Program-made: the position numbers and the translations under genes
Source: Papaver somniferum
Taxonomy: Eukaryota > Streptophyta > Magnoliopsida > Ranunculales > Papaveraceae
DNA: 64,000 nucleotides
Direction of reading: 5' to 3'
Assembly (NCBI RefSeq): GCF_003573695.1
Contig: NC_039362.1
Span: forward strand, 8,970,227-9,034,226
Notes under the pieces: generated by a model
The model's input: the letters and a program-made list of their open reading frames with translations, nothing else
The model's database searches: none
What the model was told of the DNA's origin: nothing
In this document: positions 1 to 10,836 of the stretch, piece after piece
Position numbering within the stretch: position 1 is the stretch's first letter
How the letters are laid out: each line of letters opens with the position of its first letter

Positions 1-2295
1 TCATTTTGGGAAGGTCAGGTTAGTGAAGAGCAAGCTCATGCTGTCTATAACAATGCTAGGTTTGAGAACCGTCAGAAGATTGACCCATACTCAGAGACCT
101 ACAATCCTGGTTGGAGAAACCATCCTAATTTTTCTTGGTCTAAGGGTCAGAATCAAGGACAGTCTAGTAATTCTCAGCCTCCCCCAGGATTTGGTTTTAA
201 GAACTCTTCGGGTCAAACTCAGTTTCAGAACATTTCCGAGAAAAACATCTCTGCCTTAGAGGAAAATCTCATAATGCTATCAAAGAACCACATGAGCTTT
301 CAACAAGAAACTAGGCAAGAATTGAAGAATACTTCTCAAAGTATTGCCGAATTAAGACTTCAAGTAGGACAAATAGCTAAGTTTATAAGTGAGAGAGAAG
401 ATGGAAAGTTCCCTAGTCATACTGAGCCTAATCCCAAAGGGGAGAAATCGTATCATCATGTGAATGCTGTCACAACCCTTAGGAGTGGAAAGAAAGTATA
501 CAACAAGGTTGCCATGCCTGATAGTGAACATGCTGTAGTTCACCCTTATGAGCCAGAAAATGAGGAGACTGATAGAGTCTCCAAAGAGACCAATGAGGGT
601 CCTGATGAGCCCGGCTTTGTTCCCAGAGCCCCGTTCCCCCAGCTGCTAGTTCCGACTAAGAGGGAATCCAACTTTAATGATATATTGGAGGTTTTTAAGC
701 AGGTTAATATCAACCTTCCATTATTAGATGCAATTAGGCAGATTCCCTCTTATGCCAAGTTCCTTAAGGACTTGTGTACGCGAAAGCGTAAGCTCAGTGT
801 CCAGAAGAAAGCCTTCATAGCTAGTCACGTGAGTTCTATTATTCAAAATACCACTACTCCTAAGTATAAAGACCCAGGGTCCCCTACTATTGCTTGTACA
901 ATAGGTAAGTACCGTGTAGAGAAAGCGTTGCTTGACTTAGGAGCCAGTGTGAACTTACTTCCATACCATGTGTACCTTAAGCTAGGGCTTGGTGAGATGA
1001 AACCTACACAGATGACACTTCAGTTAGCTGATAGGTCCATTAAAATTCCTCGTGGTGTGATTGAGGATGTTCTCATAGAGGTTGACAAGTTTATTTATCC
1101 AGTGGATTTTATTATCCTAGATACCCAACCTGTCCCTGACCTAGAGAACCAAATACCAGTGATTTTAGGTCGCCCGTTTTTAGCCACGTCTAATGCGATC
1201 ATAAACTGTCGAAATGGTATTATGAATCTATCTTTTGGTAATATGACTATTGAGTTGAATATTTTTAATGTCAATAAGCTACATTCTGAGCTAGATGACA
1301 CGTGCATTGAAGAGGTCAACATGATAGGAACCTTAGTTCCGAAGTCTGTACCAAACACCGAATCGGAAGATCCATTAGAGAGTTGTCTAGCCCGTTTTAG
1401 CATGGATTTCGACGATGATAGCAACATTGAACAAGTAAATGCTCTGTTGGATTCTATTCCTATGTTAGATACTGATAGATGGAAATCTAGGTTTGAACTA
1501 TTACTAGCTACCGAATCTACCTTAAGCCCTTATTTCGAAGAGCCTAAAGATCCTCCTAAGTTGGACCCCAATTATGCATTTGTAGGCCCATCTGAGATTT
1601 TGCCTATAACTTCCGATTTGGATAGTGATCATGAAATTAGGCCAGCAACCGTGCTTCAACACAATAAGGAAACCCTAGGGATGACCATAGAGGATATGAA
1701 ACATCTAAGTCCTATAGCTAGTACACCTCAAAAGAATTTAGAGGATGAACCACCTGATTATAATTCAGAGAAAGCAATTGACCTTTTTCAGGAACCGGAT
1801 GGTTTAGAAATTAGGAATATTGTGACTAGTTTATGTAGAGATACCCAAAACTCTAAGTTTGGGGGTAGTGAACTAGAAGAAATTCAAGCCATAGTTAAAG
1901 GTCTTACGGAGAATAGTGATTACCCTAAATTTGGGGGTAGAGATTGTCAATTATCCCCAGTAGAAGTCCCTAACTTGGGACTCAAGCCTAGTGCATCTGA
2001 GGTATCGCTTGAGCCTATTCAGACTCCACAACCTGATCCGCCTGATACTTTTCAGGAGGAAATCCATATATTAGAAACCCACTTTTCGGATGAATCTATT
2101 TTTCAAGACACTCTTATGAAGCCCAACTGGAGGCTATGGATAGATCCGATTTTCTTGCAAGAAACCTTAGATGAGGATGTGCTCCTTCTGTTCATTTTTC
2201 TGAACCAGTGCAGTTGTCTCATATTGGTGTTAGCTCTATTTGGTATTATGGACCCACAACTCTTTCGGCTATTGGTATATGACTTTGGAAGGTGA
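1..2295 (+). CDS. Athila-like Gag-protease polyprotein of element A (5' end outside window)
   Basis: The reading frame is open from the first base, so the ATG at 274 is internal and the true start lies upstream. The N-terminal part has the Athila Gag signature (YNPGWRNHPNFSW near 90-130, TLRSGK near 475). A retropepsin-like aspartic protease domain follows at about 890-1260: Asp-Leu-Gly-Ala-Ser at 934-948 stands where retroviruses have Asp-Ser/Thr-Gly, a form common in this plant lineage, and ILGRPF lies near 1162. After it comes a long acidic region with two Lys-Phe-Gly-Gly motifs (1854-1866, 1926-1938), then a hydrophobic segment (about 2175-2250) and the tail DPQLFRLLVY. There is no reverse transcriptase, RNase H or integrase in or after this frame, so the element would depend on a partner for replication. 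The frame has no stop over 2.3 kb, suggesting recent activity or constraint. The C-terminal function is unknown. Confidence 0.85.
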   Translation, partial: SFWEGQVSEEQAHAVYNNARFENRQKIDPYSETYNPGWRNHPNFSWSKGQNQGQSSNSQPPPGFGFKNSSGQTQFQNISEKNISALEENLIMLSKNHMSFQQETRQELKNTSQSIAELRLQVGQIAKFISEREDGKFPSHTEPNPKGEKSYHHVNAVTTLRSGKKVYNKVAMPDSEHAVVHPYEPENEETDRVSKETNEGPDEPGFVPRAPFPQLLVPTKRESNFNDILEVFKQVNINLPLLDAIRQIPSYAKFLKDLCTRKRKLSVQKKAFIASHVSSIIQNTTTPKYKDPGSPTIACTIGKYRVEKALLDLGASVNLLPYHVYLKLGLGEMKPTQMTLQLADRSIKIPRGVIEDVLIEVDKFIYPVDFIILDTQPVPDLENQIPVILGRPFLATSNAIINCRNGIMNLSFGNMTIELNIFNVNKLHSELDDTCIEEVNMIGTLVPKSVPNTESEDPLESCLARFSMDFDDDSNIEQVNALLDSIPMLDTDRWKSRFELLLATESTLSPYFEEPKDPPKLDPNYAFVGPSEILPITSDLDSDHEIRPATVLQHNKETLGMTIEDMKHLSPIASTPQKNLEDEPPDYNSEKAIDLFQEPDGLEIRNIVTSLCRDTQNSKFGGSELEEIQAIVKGLTENSDYPKFGGRDCQLSPVEVPNLGLKPSASEVSLEPIQTPQPDPPDTFQEEIHILETHFSDESIFQDTLMKPNWRLWIDPIFLQETLDEDVLLLFIFLNQCSCLILVLALFGIMDPQLFRLLVYDFGR

Positions 2296-2456
2296 AGATC
2301 CTTTTTGAGGTATTTGATGTCTGGCTGAAGACTTTAAACTTAGCACTTCTTGGGAGGTAACCCAATCTCATGCAACATGGTAATATCTTTCCCTAACTCT
2401 TTTTCTTCAAGTGGTAACAGTTTCTCCTTGTTCATGCTTTTAATTTTATCTTTAGA

Positions 2457-2491
2457 ACATTGAGGACAATGTTAGATTTAAGTTTGGGGGT
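2457..2491 (+). promoter_or_regulatory. Hairpin ACATTG-AGGA-CAATGT plus G-rich tract (element A)
   Basis: A perfect 6-bp stem (ACATTG/CAATGT) with loop AGGA at 2457-2472 is followed after six bases by TAAGTTTGGGGGT (2479-2491). The same arrangement recurs downstream of the ORFs of B and C. Similar sequence is frequent in plant Athila-type elements. A role as an internal polypurine tract or RNA structure is inference. Confidence 0.6.
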
Positions 2492-3579
2492 GGGGAAGAA
2501 ACTTTTTGTTAGTTTTAAGTTGCAATAAATAAACTCCAGAGCCTAGAAATTTATGCGTATTTAGGATAGCACTAACCAATCTAAGTGGATGGAAACATTT
2601 TTGTTTTAGGAGTTGAGGAACCAATCTGACTAGATGGAAACATCTATAGAGTCTATTCATAAAAGCACAGAGCTCAGGTGTTAGAAATAACATGATAGTT
2701 TCGCCATATCTTGTCGAGTCCTTTTCACTTTCTATTTTTAGTTTTCTTTTATTTCAAGTGATTTGGTGGGGCACACGATTCAAGTTGTTACCTTTGCTAG
2801 GGTGAAATAGAGTGACTGAGTTACCTTTTCAAAAAAAAAAAAAAAGACTGGACCAGTTAGACCAATCGGAATAAGTATTAACACTTGGATAGCAATATGC
2901 GTGTGTTCTCCCTGTTTCCGTCGCCTAAGCAAGCGTGGAATGCAGGACCCGTGGGAACTATCGTGTAATCTGCTGACAAGAAGCATGCGCTTGGATCCAA
3001 AAGATCTATTCATGCCGTTAAGTTAAAAAAAAATGATTATTGTTATGTGTAGTCAACTGCTGGTTCCCTTGTATTTGCCAGTTTGTTGATCTAGATTTAA
3101 GTTATTGACCACTGGTTCCCTTGTATATGCCAGTGTGTTAATATTAGTCAGACCGGTATCTCAGTCATTTAGGTTAGGTTCATCTTGGCAGAGGCCTTCA
3201 GACAGATATGGGAAACACCGTTCGCTTTTCAACCATCTACATTTTTCTTTTTCCATCTTCTTAATCTTTTCATGTGATTAGTCTGACTCCGAGTGTGATG
3301 TCCATCGTGAAACTATCTTAGTAGAGCTCTGTCACTTATATGAATTTTAGTATGCTTGAGTGCAAACTCGTATACAGCAATTGGAATTTCGCGTCAGGGT
3401 ACTTCCTCCTGTAATTAATAAGTATGCCAACCAAGGAGGTTCTTTAGTGCTTTCCAAGGTTCTGCGTAGATAGCTAGGGTCTGGAGTATTGGTTTTTGTG
3501 GGTACACCTCTGATAAACCCACCCGAGATTAACTCGGTCACTTTTCAAGAATAAATTTTGCTCGAGGACTAGAAAATAA

Positions 3580-3595
3580 TAAGTTTGGGGGTATT
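3580..3595 (+). promoter_or_regulatory. Terminal polypurine tract of element A
   Basis: TAAGTTTGGGGGT at 3580-3592 lies three bases before the LTR start (TGATAGACAC at 3596). This is the expected place for plus-strand priming. The same 13-mer precedes the next LTR at 7523-7535. Confidence 0.7.
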
Positions 3596-4700
3596 TGATA
3601 GACACATTTTTGTGTCTAATTTGATCTCAATACTATATATTGTTGGCACTCGATTTTGTACTAATTTTGTTATTTTATGTATTTGTAGGTATTTTTTGGA
3701 AATAAATATTTTAAGAAAATTCGGCTCGAAAAGTTGATTTTGGCACCCGGAGGCACGTGTTATTCGGACTCCCAAGTTTGGATAAGGGGTAACCTAATTA
3801 CTAAGGGGCACCCCCAGGTCACCCCAAGGCATCTGCTATTCGCACCCCAGTCCAGGATAAGGGGCACCTTCTTCAACAATTCAAATTCTCAAAATTGGCG
3901 GGAAAAATGTTCACACACAGGAGAATTTTCGATCGAAGAAATGAAGTAGTGGTAGGTCGATTCAATGGCTGAATTTTGGTAGAAAGATGTGATTTAGCCT
4001 AAGGAAGATAGTTTGGGTGTCGAATTTGATCGGAATTGGCTGGAAATATCGATTTGATTCTCGAGCTCAAAACAGAGCTACACGGAGTGAACACGACCTG
4101 TACACGGTGTTGTGTGTGTTTTGGTTGTGCATGGAAGTGTTTTGGAGGAGTTGGATGACTTATGAGGCATGTATAAGGCTAAACAGAGCGTGCAGGATCA
4201 AATTTTACGTGTGTAGAAGCCAAAAATGGAAATTATTGTTAAATATGGGCAGCGAGCAATGACGGGATTAATGGGAGATTATACGGTGTTATGGTCGGAT
4301 ATTTTTGTTCTAAAACACTATAAATACAAGGCTAAAGAGTTGAGAAGAGTTGGAGAGTCTGGGGGATAGTTTAGGAGTCGAAAAAAATCAAAAAGAAGAA
4401 CACGCAGTGAAGAGTTTTCTGCTGGTGTAAACTGAAGAACGCGAAGAACAGACGCGTAGAAGCAGTCGTTTTACCCAAGCGTCTGCGACGCTCAAGTGAG
4501 GGACGTATTCAACCAGGAAACGGCACTTCCCTTTTGTCGCTGTTCTAACAGCTGTTTGTAACGTTTTTATGCGTTGCAAACAGTGTTGTAAACCATTTTT
4601 TCTCCATTTTCTCTTGATTGTAAACAACTTTTGAGTATCAATGAATCATTTTGAGAGGTTTTTCATCATGAGTAGATAAATCCAATCCCAGGGGTGACGG
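3596..4700 (+). mobile_element. LTR 1 of the A/B family
   Basis: It starts TGATAGACACATTTTTGTG after the polypurine tract and recurs at 7539. The U3 part has a G-box CACGTG (3754-3759) and two imperfect copies of a segment centred on GATAAGGGG (about 3750-3800 and 3830-3870). A TATA box, CTATAAATA, lies at 4318-4326. The U3 is nearly identical to LTR 2 up to about 4170, then similarity drops sharply. The right end is not resolved: no clear tRNA primer site was found before the ORF at 4938, so 4700 is approximate. It serves as 3' LTR for A and apparently 5' LTR for B. Confidence 0.7.
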
Positions 4701-4937
4701 AGGAAGCCGTTCTTCCAAAAGTTATGTGGTAAAATTTATTTAAATTTATTTATGCAACTCTTTCATGATTAATTGAAACGAATTCCCTTTCGAAAGATAT
4801 AAGCTGGTCTAAAAAAAATCTAAGTGGAGCCATCATGCTTTTTGTTTGCTAGAAATCTTTAGGTTTGCTTTGGTGGAGTCGAGTCGGCCTTGTTTGTGAT
4901 TGTATAGAATCCCTCTGTAGTTTATATTTATTCGGTG

Positions 4938-6245
4938 ATGAATCCTTTTGAGGAGACGCCACCTGCGATGACGTTGCGAGAATATATGTCTAGAAATTCT
5001 CGTTATCAAGAGACGTCTTCGGAAATGACTCTTGGTGAATATATGCGTGGGCAGCGATATATGGATACTCCAACTTTTATTGAGGAATCACCTCTAACGA
5101 TCTATGAGAAATATTATAAACATAGACCATGTAGTTTGGAACAAAGATTGAGAATTCTTGAATTTCAAAAATTGTATCATGATGATGAGGATAGTGATGA
5201 TGAAGAATCTGAAATATGTGGGAATAGTGATCAGGAATTTGTTACCCCAGTTGAGCCTTATAATGATTATATTATTTCTGGTTCAGATCCTAATAATTTT
5301 AAAAATTGTTCACCTATTCAAAAGGACGAGGATTTGACTAGAGATACCCCCGTTTCAGACGATGTAGTATGTCCTGTTTACGAAACCGATGATGGTTTAG
5401 AGGAACCAGTTTATCTTGAGATCGAGTCAAACGATTTAGAAACAATAGTCTTAGATGAACTCGTAGAGATTAGCGAGGATGAACCTGACTTAGAAAAATC
5501 AATTGCCGACCTAGAAATTAGGGAGGTTATGACCAGTCTATCTAGAGACGCCGAAAACTCTAAGTTTGGGGGTGAGTATCATTCTCCATGTGCTTTAACT
5601 CTTAGTAAGGTCCCTCACTTCGGACTTGACATCAATGCCTCACCCATCTTACGAGACTATCTTCGTACTCGTTTTCCAGAACCTAATGATATCCATGAAG
5701 GAGTTCAGTCGTTAGAAACCCATTCTCTGGTTGATGTGGTTTGCCCAGGCTATGATCACCAGATTGACTTTGTTTTCCCACCAAATAGTTTTCTTCCAAT
5801 TGTGGGAACATATAAATTTCAGATGTGTCAATTATTAAGTTTTGAGACTAAACCTAATTACTTTAGGAGATTAGGGTCGACACATCTGTTTAAGGAAGAC
5901 CACCACTCTCTTTGTGGTCAGCTGTGTAAGTCAAATCTGATTGACTTTAAGGATCCCCATTTATTCAGGTTGTTATTATTTTTAATTGAGTTTTTCCAGA
6001 CTTTTAAACCTGAACTGTTGGATCTTAGCTATGAGGAAGTGCATCCAATGAAAATTTTCTATCAAGATCCTTTCATAAAACCTGAACCTGAACCACAATG
6101 GGACATAGGTATCTTAATCAGGAAACTAGATAAGGGCATGTTATTCTTGTTCACTTTCTTGGGTTATTGTAGTTTCCTTTGGTCAGCTCTATTTAGTTTT
6201 GAAGACCCACAGTTATTTCGACTGTTACTTTATGGTTCGAGTTGA
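4938..6245 (+). CDS. Acidic protein of non-autonomous Athila-like unit B
   Basis: This intact frame of about 435 residues starts at the ATG at 4938; the GTG three bases before is not needed. No domain is recognised with confidence. The N-terminus has two copies of a short motif (MTLREYM, MTLGEYM). The middle is very acidic. The second half matches the distal part of the element A protein: the segment ending SRDAENSKFGG (with the G-rich 13-mer at 5561-5573), then VPHFGLDINAS, a SLETH motif, a hydrophobic stretch (about 6135-6200) and DPQLFRLLLYG. Gag, protease and pol are absent, so this is a cargo-like ORF of an element moved by others. An env-like remnant or a structural RNA-binding role are possible but unproven. 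Confidence 0.65.
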   Translation: MNPFEETPPAMTLREYMSRNSRYQETSSEMTLGEYMRGQRYMDTPTFIEESPLTIYEKYYKHRPCSLEQRLRILEFQKLYHDDEDSDDEESEICGNSDQEFVTPVEPYNDYIISGSDPNNFKNCSPIQKDEDLTRDTPVSDDVVCPVYETDDGLEEPVYLEIESNDLETIVLDELVEISEDEPDLEKSIADLEIREVMTSLSRDAENSKFGGEYHSPCALTLSKVPHFGLDINASPILRDYLRTRFPEPNDIHEGVQSLETHSLVDVVCPGYDHQIDFVFPPNSFLPIVGTYKFQMCQLLSFETKPNYFRRLGSTHLFKEDHHSLCGQLCKSNLIDFKDPHLFRLLLFLIEFFQTFKPELLDLSYEEVHPMKIFYQDPFIKPEPEPQWDIGILIRKLDKGMLFLFTFLGYCSFLWSALFSFEDPQLFRLLLYGSS

Positions 6246-7538
6246 CTAATCCTTTCCTAAGTCTGGCTGAAGACTTTAAACTTAGCACTTCTTGGGAGGT
6301 AACCCAATCTCACGCAACACGGTAATATCCTTCCTTAACTCTTTTACTTCAAATAGTAACCGTTTCTCCTTGTTCATGTTTTTAATTTTATCTTTAGAAC
6401 ATTGAGGACAATGTTAGATTTAAGTTTGGGGGTATGGGAGAAACTTTTTAGTTGTAATAATTAAACTCCAGAGCCTAGAAATTTATGCGTATTTAGGATA
6501 GCACTAACCAATCTAAGTGGATGGAAACATTTTTGTTTTAGGAGTTGAGGAACCAATCTGACTAGATGGAAACATCTATAGAGTCTATTCATAAAAGCAC
6601 AGAGCTCAGGTGTTAGAAATAACATGATAGTTTCGCCATATCTTGTCGAGTCCTTTTCACTTTCTATTTTTAGTTTTCTTTTATTTCAAGTGATTTGGTG
6701 GGGCACACAATTCAAGTTGTTACCTTTGCTAGGGTGAAATAGAGTGACTGAGTTACCTTTTCAAAAAAAAAATAAAAAATAAAAAAAAATAGACCGGACC
6801 AGTTAGACCAATCGGAATAAGTATTAACACTTGGATAGCAATATGCGTGTGTTCTCCCTGTTTCCGTCGCCTAAGCAAGCGTGGAATGCAGGACCCGTGG
6901 GAACTATCGTGTAATCTGCTGACAAGAAGCATGCGCTTGGATCAAAAAGATCTATTCATGCCGTTAAGTTAAAAAAAAAAAAAATGGTTATGTGTAGTCA
7001 ACTGCTGGTTCCCTTGTATTTGCCAGTTTGTTGATCTAGATTTAAGTTATTGACCACTGGTTCCCTTGTATATGCCAGTGTGTTAATATTAGTCAGACCG
7101 GTATCTCAGTCATTTAGGTTAGGTTCATCTTGGCAGAGGCCTTCAGACAGATATGGGAAACACCGTTCACTTTTCAACCATCTACATTTTTCTTTTTCCA
7201 TCTTCTTAATCTTTTCATGTGATTAGTCTGACTCCGAGTATGATGTCCATCGTGAAACTATCTTAGTAGAGCTCTGTCACTTATATGAATTTTAGTATGC
7301 TTGAGTGCAAACTCGTGTACAGCAATTGGAATTTCGCATCAGGGTTCTTCCTCTTAGAGTCAATAATTGTATGCCAACCAAGGAGGTTCTTTAGTGCTTT
7401 CCAAGGTTCTGCGTAGATAGCTAGGGTCTGGAGTATTGGTTTTTGTGGGTACACCTCTGTTAAACCCACCCGAGATTCGGTCACTTTTCAAGAATAAATT
7501 TTGCTCGAGGACTAGCAAATAATAAGTTTGGGGGTATT
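6246..7538 (+). other. 3' non-coding region of unit B
   Basis: Near-copy of 2296-3595, including the hairpin (6399-6414), the G-rich 13-mer (6421-6433), an A-rich run near 6762-6790 and the terminal polypurine tract (7523-7535). No coding region is supported. Confidence 0.75.
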
Positions 7539-8700
7539 TGATAGACACATTTTTGTGTCTAATTTGATCTCAATACTATATATTGTTGGCACTCGATTTT
7601 GTACTAATTTTGTTATTTTATGTATTTGTAGGTATTTTTTGGAAATAAATATTTTAAGAAAATTCGGCTCGAAAAGTTGATTTTGGCACCCGGAGGGCAC
7701 GTGTTATTCGGACTCCCAAGTTTGGATAAGGGGTAACCTAATTACTAAGGGGCACCCCAGGTCACCCCAAGGCATCTGCTATTCGCACCCCAGTCCAGGA
7801 TAAGGGGCACCTTCTTCAACAATTCAAATTCTCAAAATTGGCGGGAAAAATGTTCACACACAGGAGAATTTTCGATCGAAGAAATGAAGTAGTGGTAGGT
7901 CGATTCAATGGCTGAATTTTGGTAAAAAGATGTGATTTAGCCTAAGGAAGATAGTTTGGGTGTCGAATTTGATCGTAATTGGCTGGAAATATCGATTTGA
8001 TTCTCGAGCTCAAAACAGAGCTACACGGAGTGAACACGGCCTGTACACGGTGTTGTGTGTGTTTTGGTTGTGCATGGAAGTGTTTTGGAGGAGTTGGATG
8101 ACTTATGAGGCATGTATAAGGCTTACTAGAGCGTGCAGGATCAAAGTTTACGTGTGACAAAGATATAATTGGAAATTATCGTTAACTAAGGGAAGCGAGC
8201 AATGACCGATTAAATGGAGAATATACGCAAGTAATGGTCGGATATTTTGGTCCTAAAACACTATAAATACAAGGCAAAAGAGTTTGGAAGGGTTGGCAAG
8301 TCATAGGGAGAGAGTTAGAGCCGAGAGAATCGAAGGAAAGGGTCGACAGCAAGAAGAGTTCTGCTGCTGCTCAGCTAAGAACACGAAGAACAAAGACCAA
8401 CCAGGAAAGTCGTAGAGGAGTGTCGCTGAACTGCGACAATTCCCTATTCCTTTCCCGTGATTTCACAACAGCGTCAACTGCACTTCTCATGTGCCGTTCT
8501 TTTCAGACGTTTCTTGTGTGTTGCAAAGGACGGTCATAAATTGATTTTCTTGTTATTTCATCATTTGTAATCAACTTGTGAGCATTAATAAAATCTTTTG
8601 AGATGTATTACACCATGATGAGCTAAACTTATTCTCTGGGGCGACGGAGGAAGCAATTCCACCAATAAAAAATTGGTAATTTCTATTTTTATTATTTATG
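7539..8700 (+). mobile_element. LTR 2 of the A/B family
   Basis: It starts TGATAGACACATTTTTGTG directly after the polypurine tract. It carries the G-box (7698-7703) and TATA box CTATAAATA (8261-8269) of LTR 1. The first 575 or so bases are almost identical to LTR 1; beyond about 8115 the two diverge to roughly three-quarters identity by eye, and the leader-like sequence around 8640 (GGCGACGGAGGAAGC) is alignable but different. The right boundary is approximate. Confidence 0.7.
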
Positions 8701-8944
8701 CAATTAAATTTATTTAATTATTTGCCTTGAGTTATAGGATTTTTCCAAAGATTTTTATTAAATAATTGTTATCTTGATTGATGGATTATGCTTGACTTAG
8801 AGTTTTTGATATTCCATGCTTTTAACTTACAATTATTATTTTAAAAAATCAGTTTTAGCAATAATTAAAATTATTTTAAAGGAAAAATTTGCATGATAAA
8901 TATTAGAAATATCAATTTAAATGGTAGAAAAGTGAAATCCTTAG
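8701..8944. other. Unassigned AT-rich stretch
   Basis: Lies between LTR 2 and the open frame of the copia gag remnant. It is AT-rich and may be the end of LTR 2 or lost 5' sequence of element D. No gene, primer site or LTR end is seen. Confidence 0.4.
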
Positions 8945-9829
8945 CCCCAGTTTCCTCCAAAAATATTTCAATCACTTTGTTATTTTCTTTACAATTTAAT
9001 TAAATCTAAAAAAAAAGTTACCTTCACAAGTTCGAAAAGAACCCCTTTTACCACTATTACTACAACATTTGAAAATACATCACCATCCAGATACGATTCT
9101 AAGAAGCATGCCATCATTGAGGGAAATAACCTTGATAATCTCTCCAGAAATACGTTGGTTGGGAAACTTAAGATCTTTGATCATGAACATTTATCCAAAT
9201 CTAATGATGTTGCGTTCAAAGCACTAAAGGACACTAAATTACTTGACAAAAGTAAAAAAGTGTATATCTCTGAAGATGATCACTCTGAGACAGATTCATC
9301 AGATGAAGATCTTGAAAAATCATTCTCGATGATCACAAGACAGTTCAAGGATCTTCTGCTGAAGAGAAGTAAACGGTTCTCCAGAGATAATCCTAAGGCA
9401 TCAGTCAAACCTCATAATCGTGTTCCTCCTAAAAATAGGGATATTGATGAAACTGATGACGAGGATATGCCTCAGTGCTTTAAGTGTAAGGGATTTAGTT
9501 ATTTTACAAACGAGTGCCCAAATCGTAGAAAATACACTGGGAACAAAGGTCGTACTTCAACTCTTAATGAAATGTATGATAATTATGATTATAATGAAGA
9601 CGAGAAATCAAGTGTTGCAGTTCTTGGTGAAAATATTGATTTTGATAATTGTAGCAATACATGCATCAATCTTGATATTCTTTCAGAAGATAATCCAACT
9701 AATCTGGAAGATAAAGTTGATCCATTCCTTGGAAACTTTGTTTGTAGTGTTCCAGGTTCCACTATGTGCCTAGCTGCGTGCACATCTCAGAGGCCTGACC
9801 TTTATCCTAGTTTGACGTGTTCGTATTGA
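8945..9829 (+). pseudogene. Gag remnant of Sirevirus-like copia element D
   Basis: The frame is open from just after a stop at 8942 to 9829 but has no proper start; the upstream capsid part is missing or unrecognisable. The C-terminal third of a copia Gag is visible: acidic serine-rich HSETDSSDED near 9280, then KDLLLKRSKRF, then one zinc knuckle beginning at 9476, CX2CX4YX4C, in which the usual histidine is replaced by tyrosine. Gag would package the element RNA. No protease, integrase or reverse transcriptase follows. The lineage call rests on Gag style, the several GGGGGAG tracts and the long LTR. Confidence 0.6.
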
Positions 9830-10419
9830 TCTCTAAAGGATCATGAACTTTCAAGGTGTTACAAGTAAAAACACCAACAAAGGCACGTCAACAAACTTCA
9901 ACGAAGAGCAAATCATTTAGCAAGGAAGCTTAAACTTTCCCAGAAGACCGCTGAGGTATGTAAGACTTTATCTTCGTCTAAGAAGTTGGTTTCCAAGGAT
10001 AAACCATGACCACTATAGAATAAATACGGTCAATTTATTTTGATAGACAGAAGTCTGTAGACTCCTCTTAAGATAAAATGGTGGACAAATTATTGTTCAC
10101 CGCAACGCAACTTGATTGTGTTGTTTTTGAAATCTTGTCTCATGTTCCTGATCAAAAGAGACAATGATTTTGACTTCTCGGGCTTTAGGAAAAGTTTTTT
10201 TTTCTTTTCTTAAATTTTTCTTTTGTTTTTGTATATCAAACAAAAGAAAGGTCACTATCGAAAATTCTTCTCTTCATAGAGTTGTGAGTTGGTCGTATAC
10301 GAACCTGTTAAAAGGTTGCCTAACCCTATATTCCTTTTTTCCTTCTCTGTAACCTCTTTTTATCTCAAGACTACTTGTTGAGTCTAAATTGTGATTTCCT
10401 CTCACAAACCCATATATTT
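9830..10419 (+). other. Internal region of element D without pol
   Basis: Between the gag remnant and the extra ORF, where 3-4 kb of pol would be expected, there are only about 600 bases with no recognisable pol motif. The likely explanation is an internal deletion. Confidence 0.5.
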
Positions 10420-10836
10420 ATGGATACTCCAAGCATGATGTCTTATGATGGAAAAGATGTTAATATGATTGTTAAGCCATCAATCATGAAGGAAAAATAA
10501 AAATCTCCATTATCTCCAACATTGAAAAGGAAAAGAAGGAATGTGAGGAAGCCAAGATCCGTTCCTTCAAATTCTCAGAAGTTTTCTGTTCTTGATGTGT
10601 TGAAGGAGATGCAAAAGAAGATCCAACAAGTAAAGGATTTTGTGTATAAGACACATGAAATTCAGAAGGCCCTGGTTCGACAACATCAGCCAAGAAGGTT
10701 TATTGATATAAACTCCTACCTTAATGAACCTTATGTTCCAATGGCTGTTGAACAAGGAATTCGGGGACGATATAAAAAATTTCAAAGGTCTTATTGCCTA
10801 GTAAATCTTCTATTTTCATGTTTTTTAGAAGAATAA
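10420..10836 (+). pseudogene. Extra ORF of copia element D, with one in-frame stop
   Basis: From the ATG at 10420 the frame runs to a TAA at 10498-10500, then continues open to 10836. The product would be about 137 residues and basic near the join (KRKRRNVRKPR). A helical, charged segment follows (LKEMQKKIQQVKDFVYK). Several Sireviruses have an additional ORF between pol and 3' LTR, sometimes called env-like, and the position fits. There is no clear signal peptide; a C-terminal hydrophobic patch (CLVNLLFSCFL) is present. No family match can be claimed. Confidence 0.4.

Larger units (their letters stand above)
2296..3595 (+). other. 3' non-coding region of element A
   Basis: No supported coding region is present; short frames here are scattered and A-tract interrupted. 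The block holds a hairpin plus G-rich tract at 2457-2491, an A-run near 2830, and ends with TTGCTCGAGGACTAG and the terminal polypurine tract directly before the LTR. It is almost identical to 6246-7538 downstream of unit B, with only scattered changes and A-run length differences. Confidence 0.75.
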
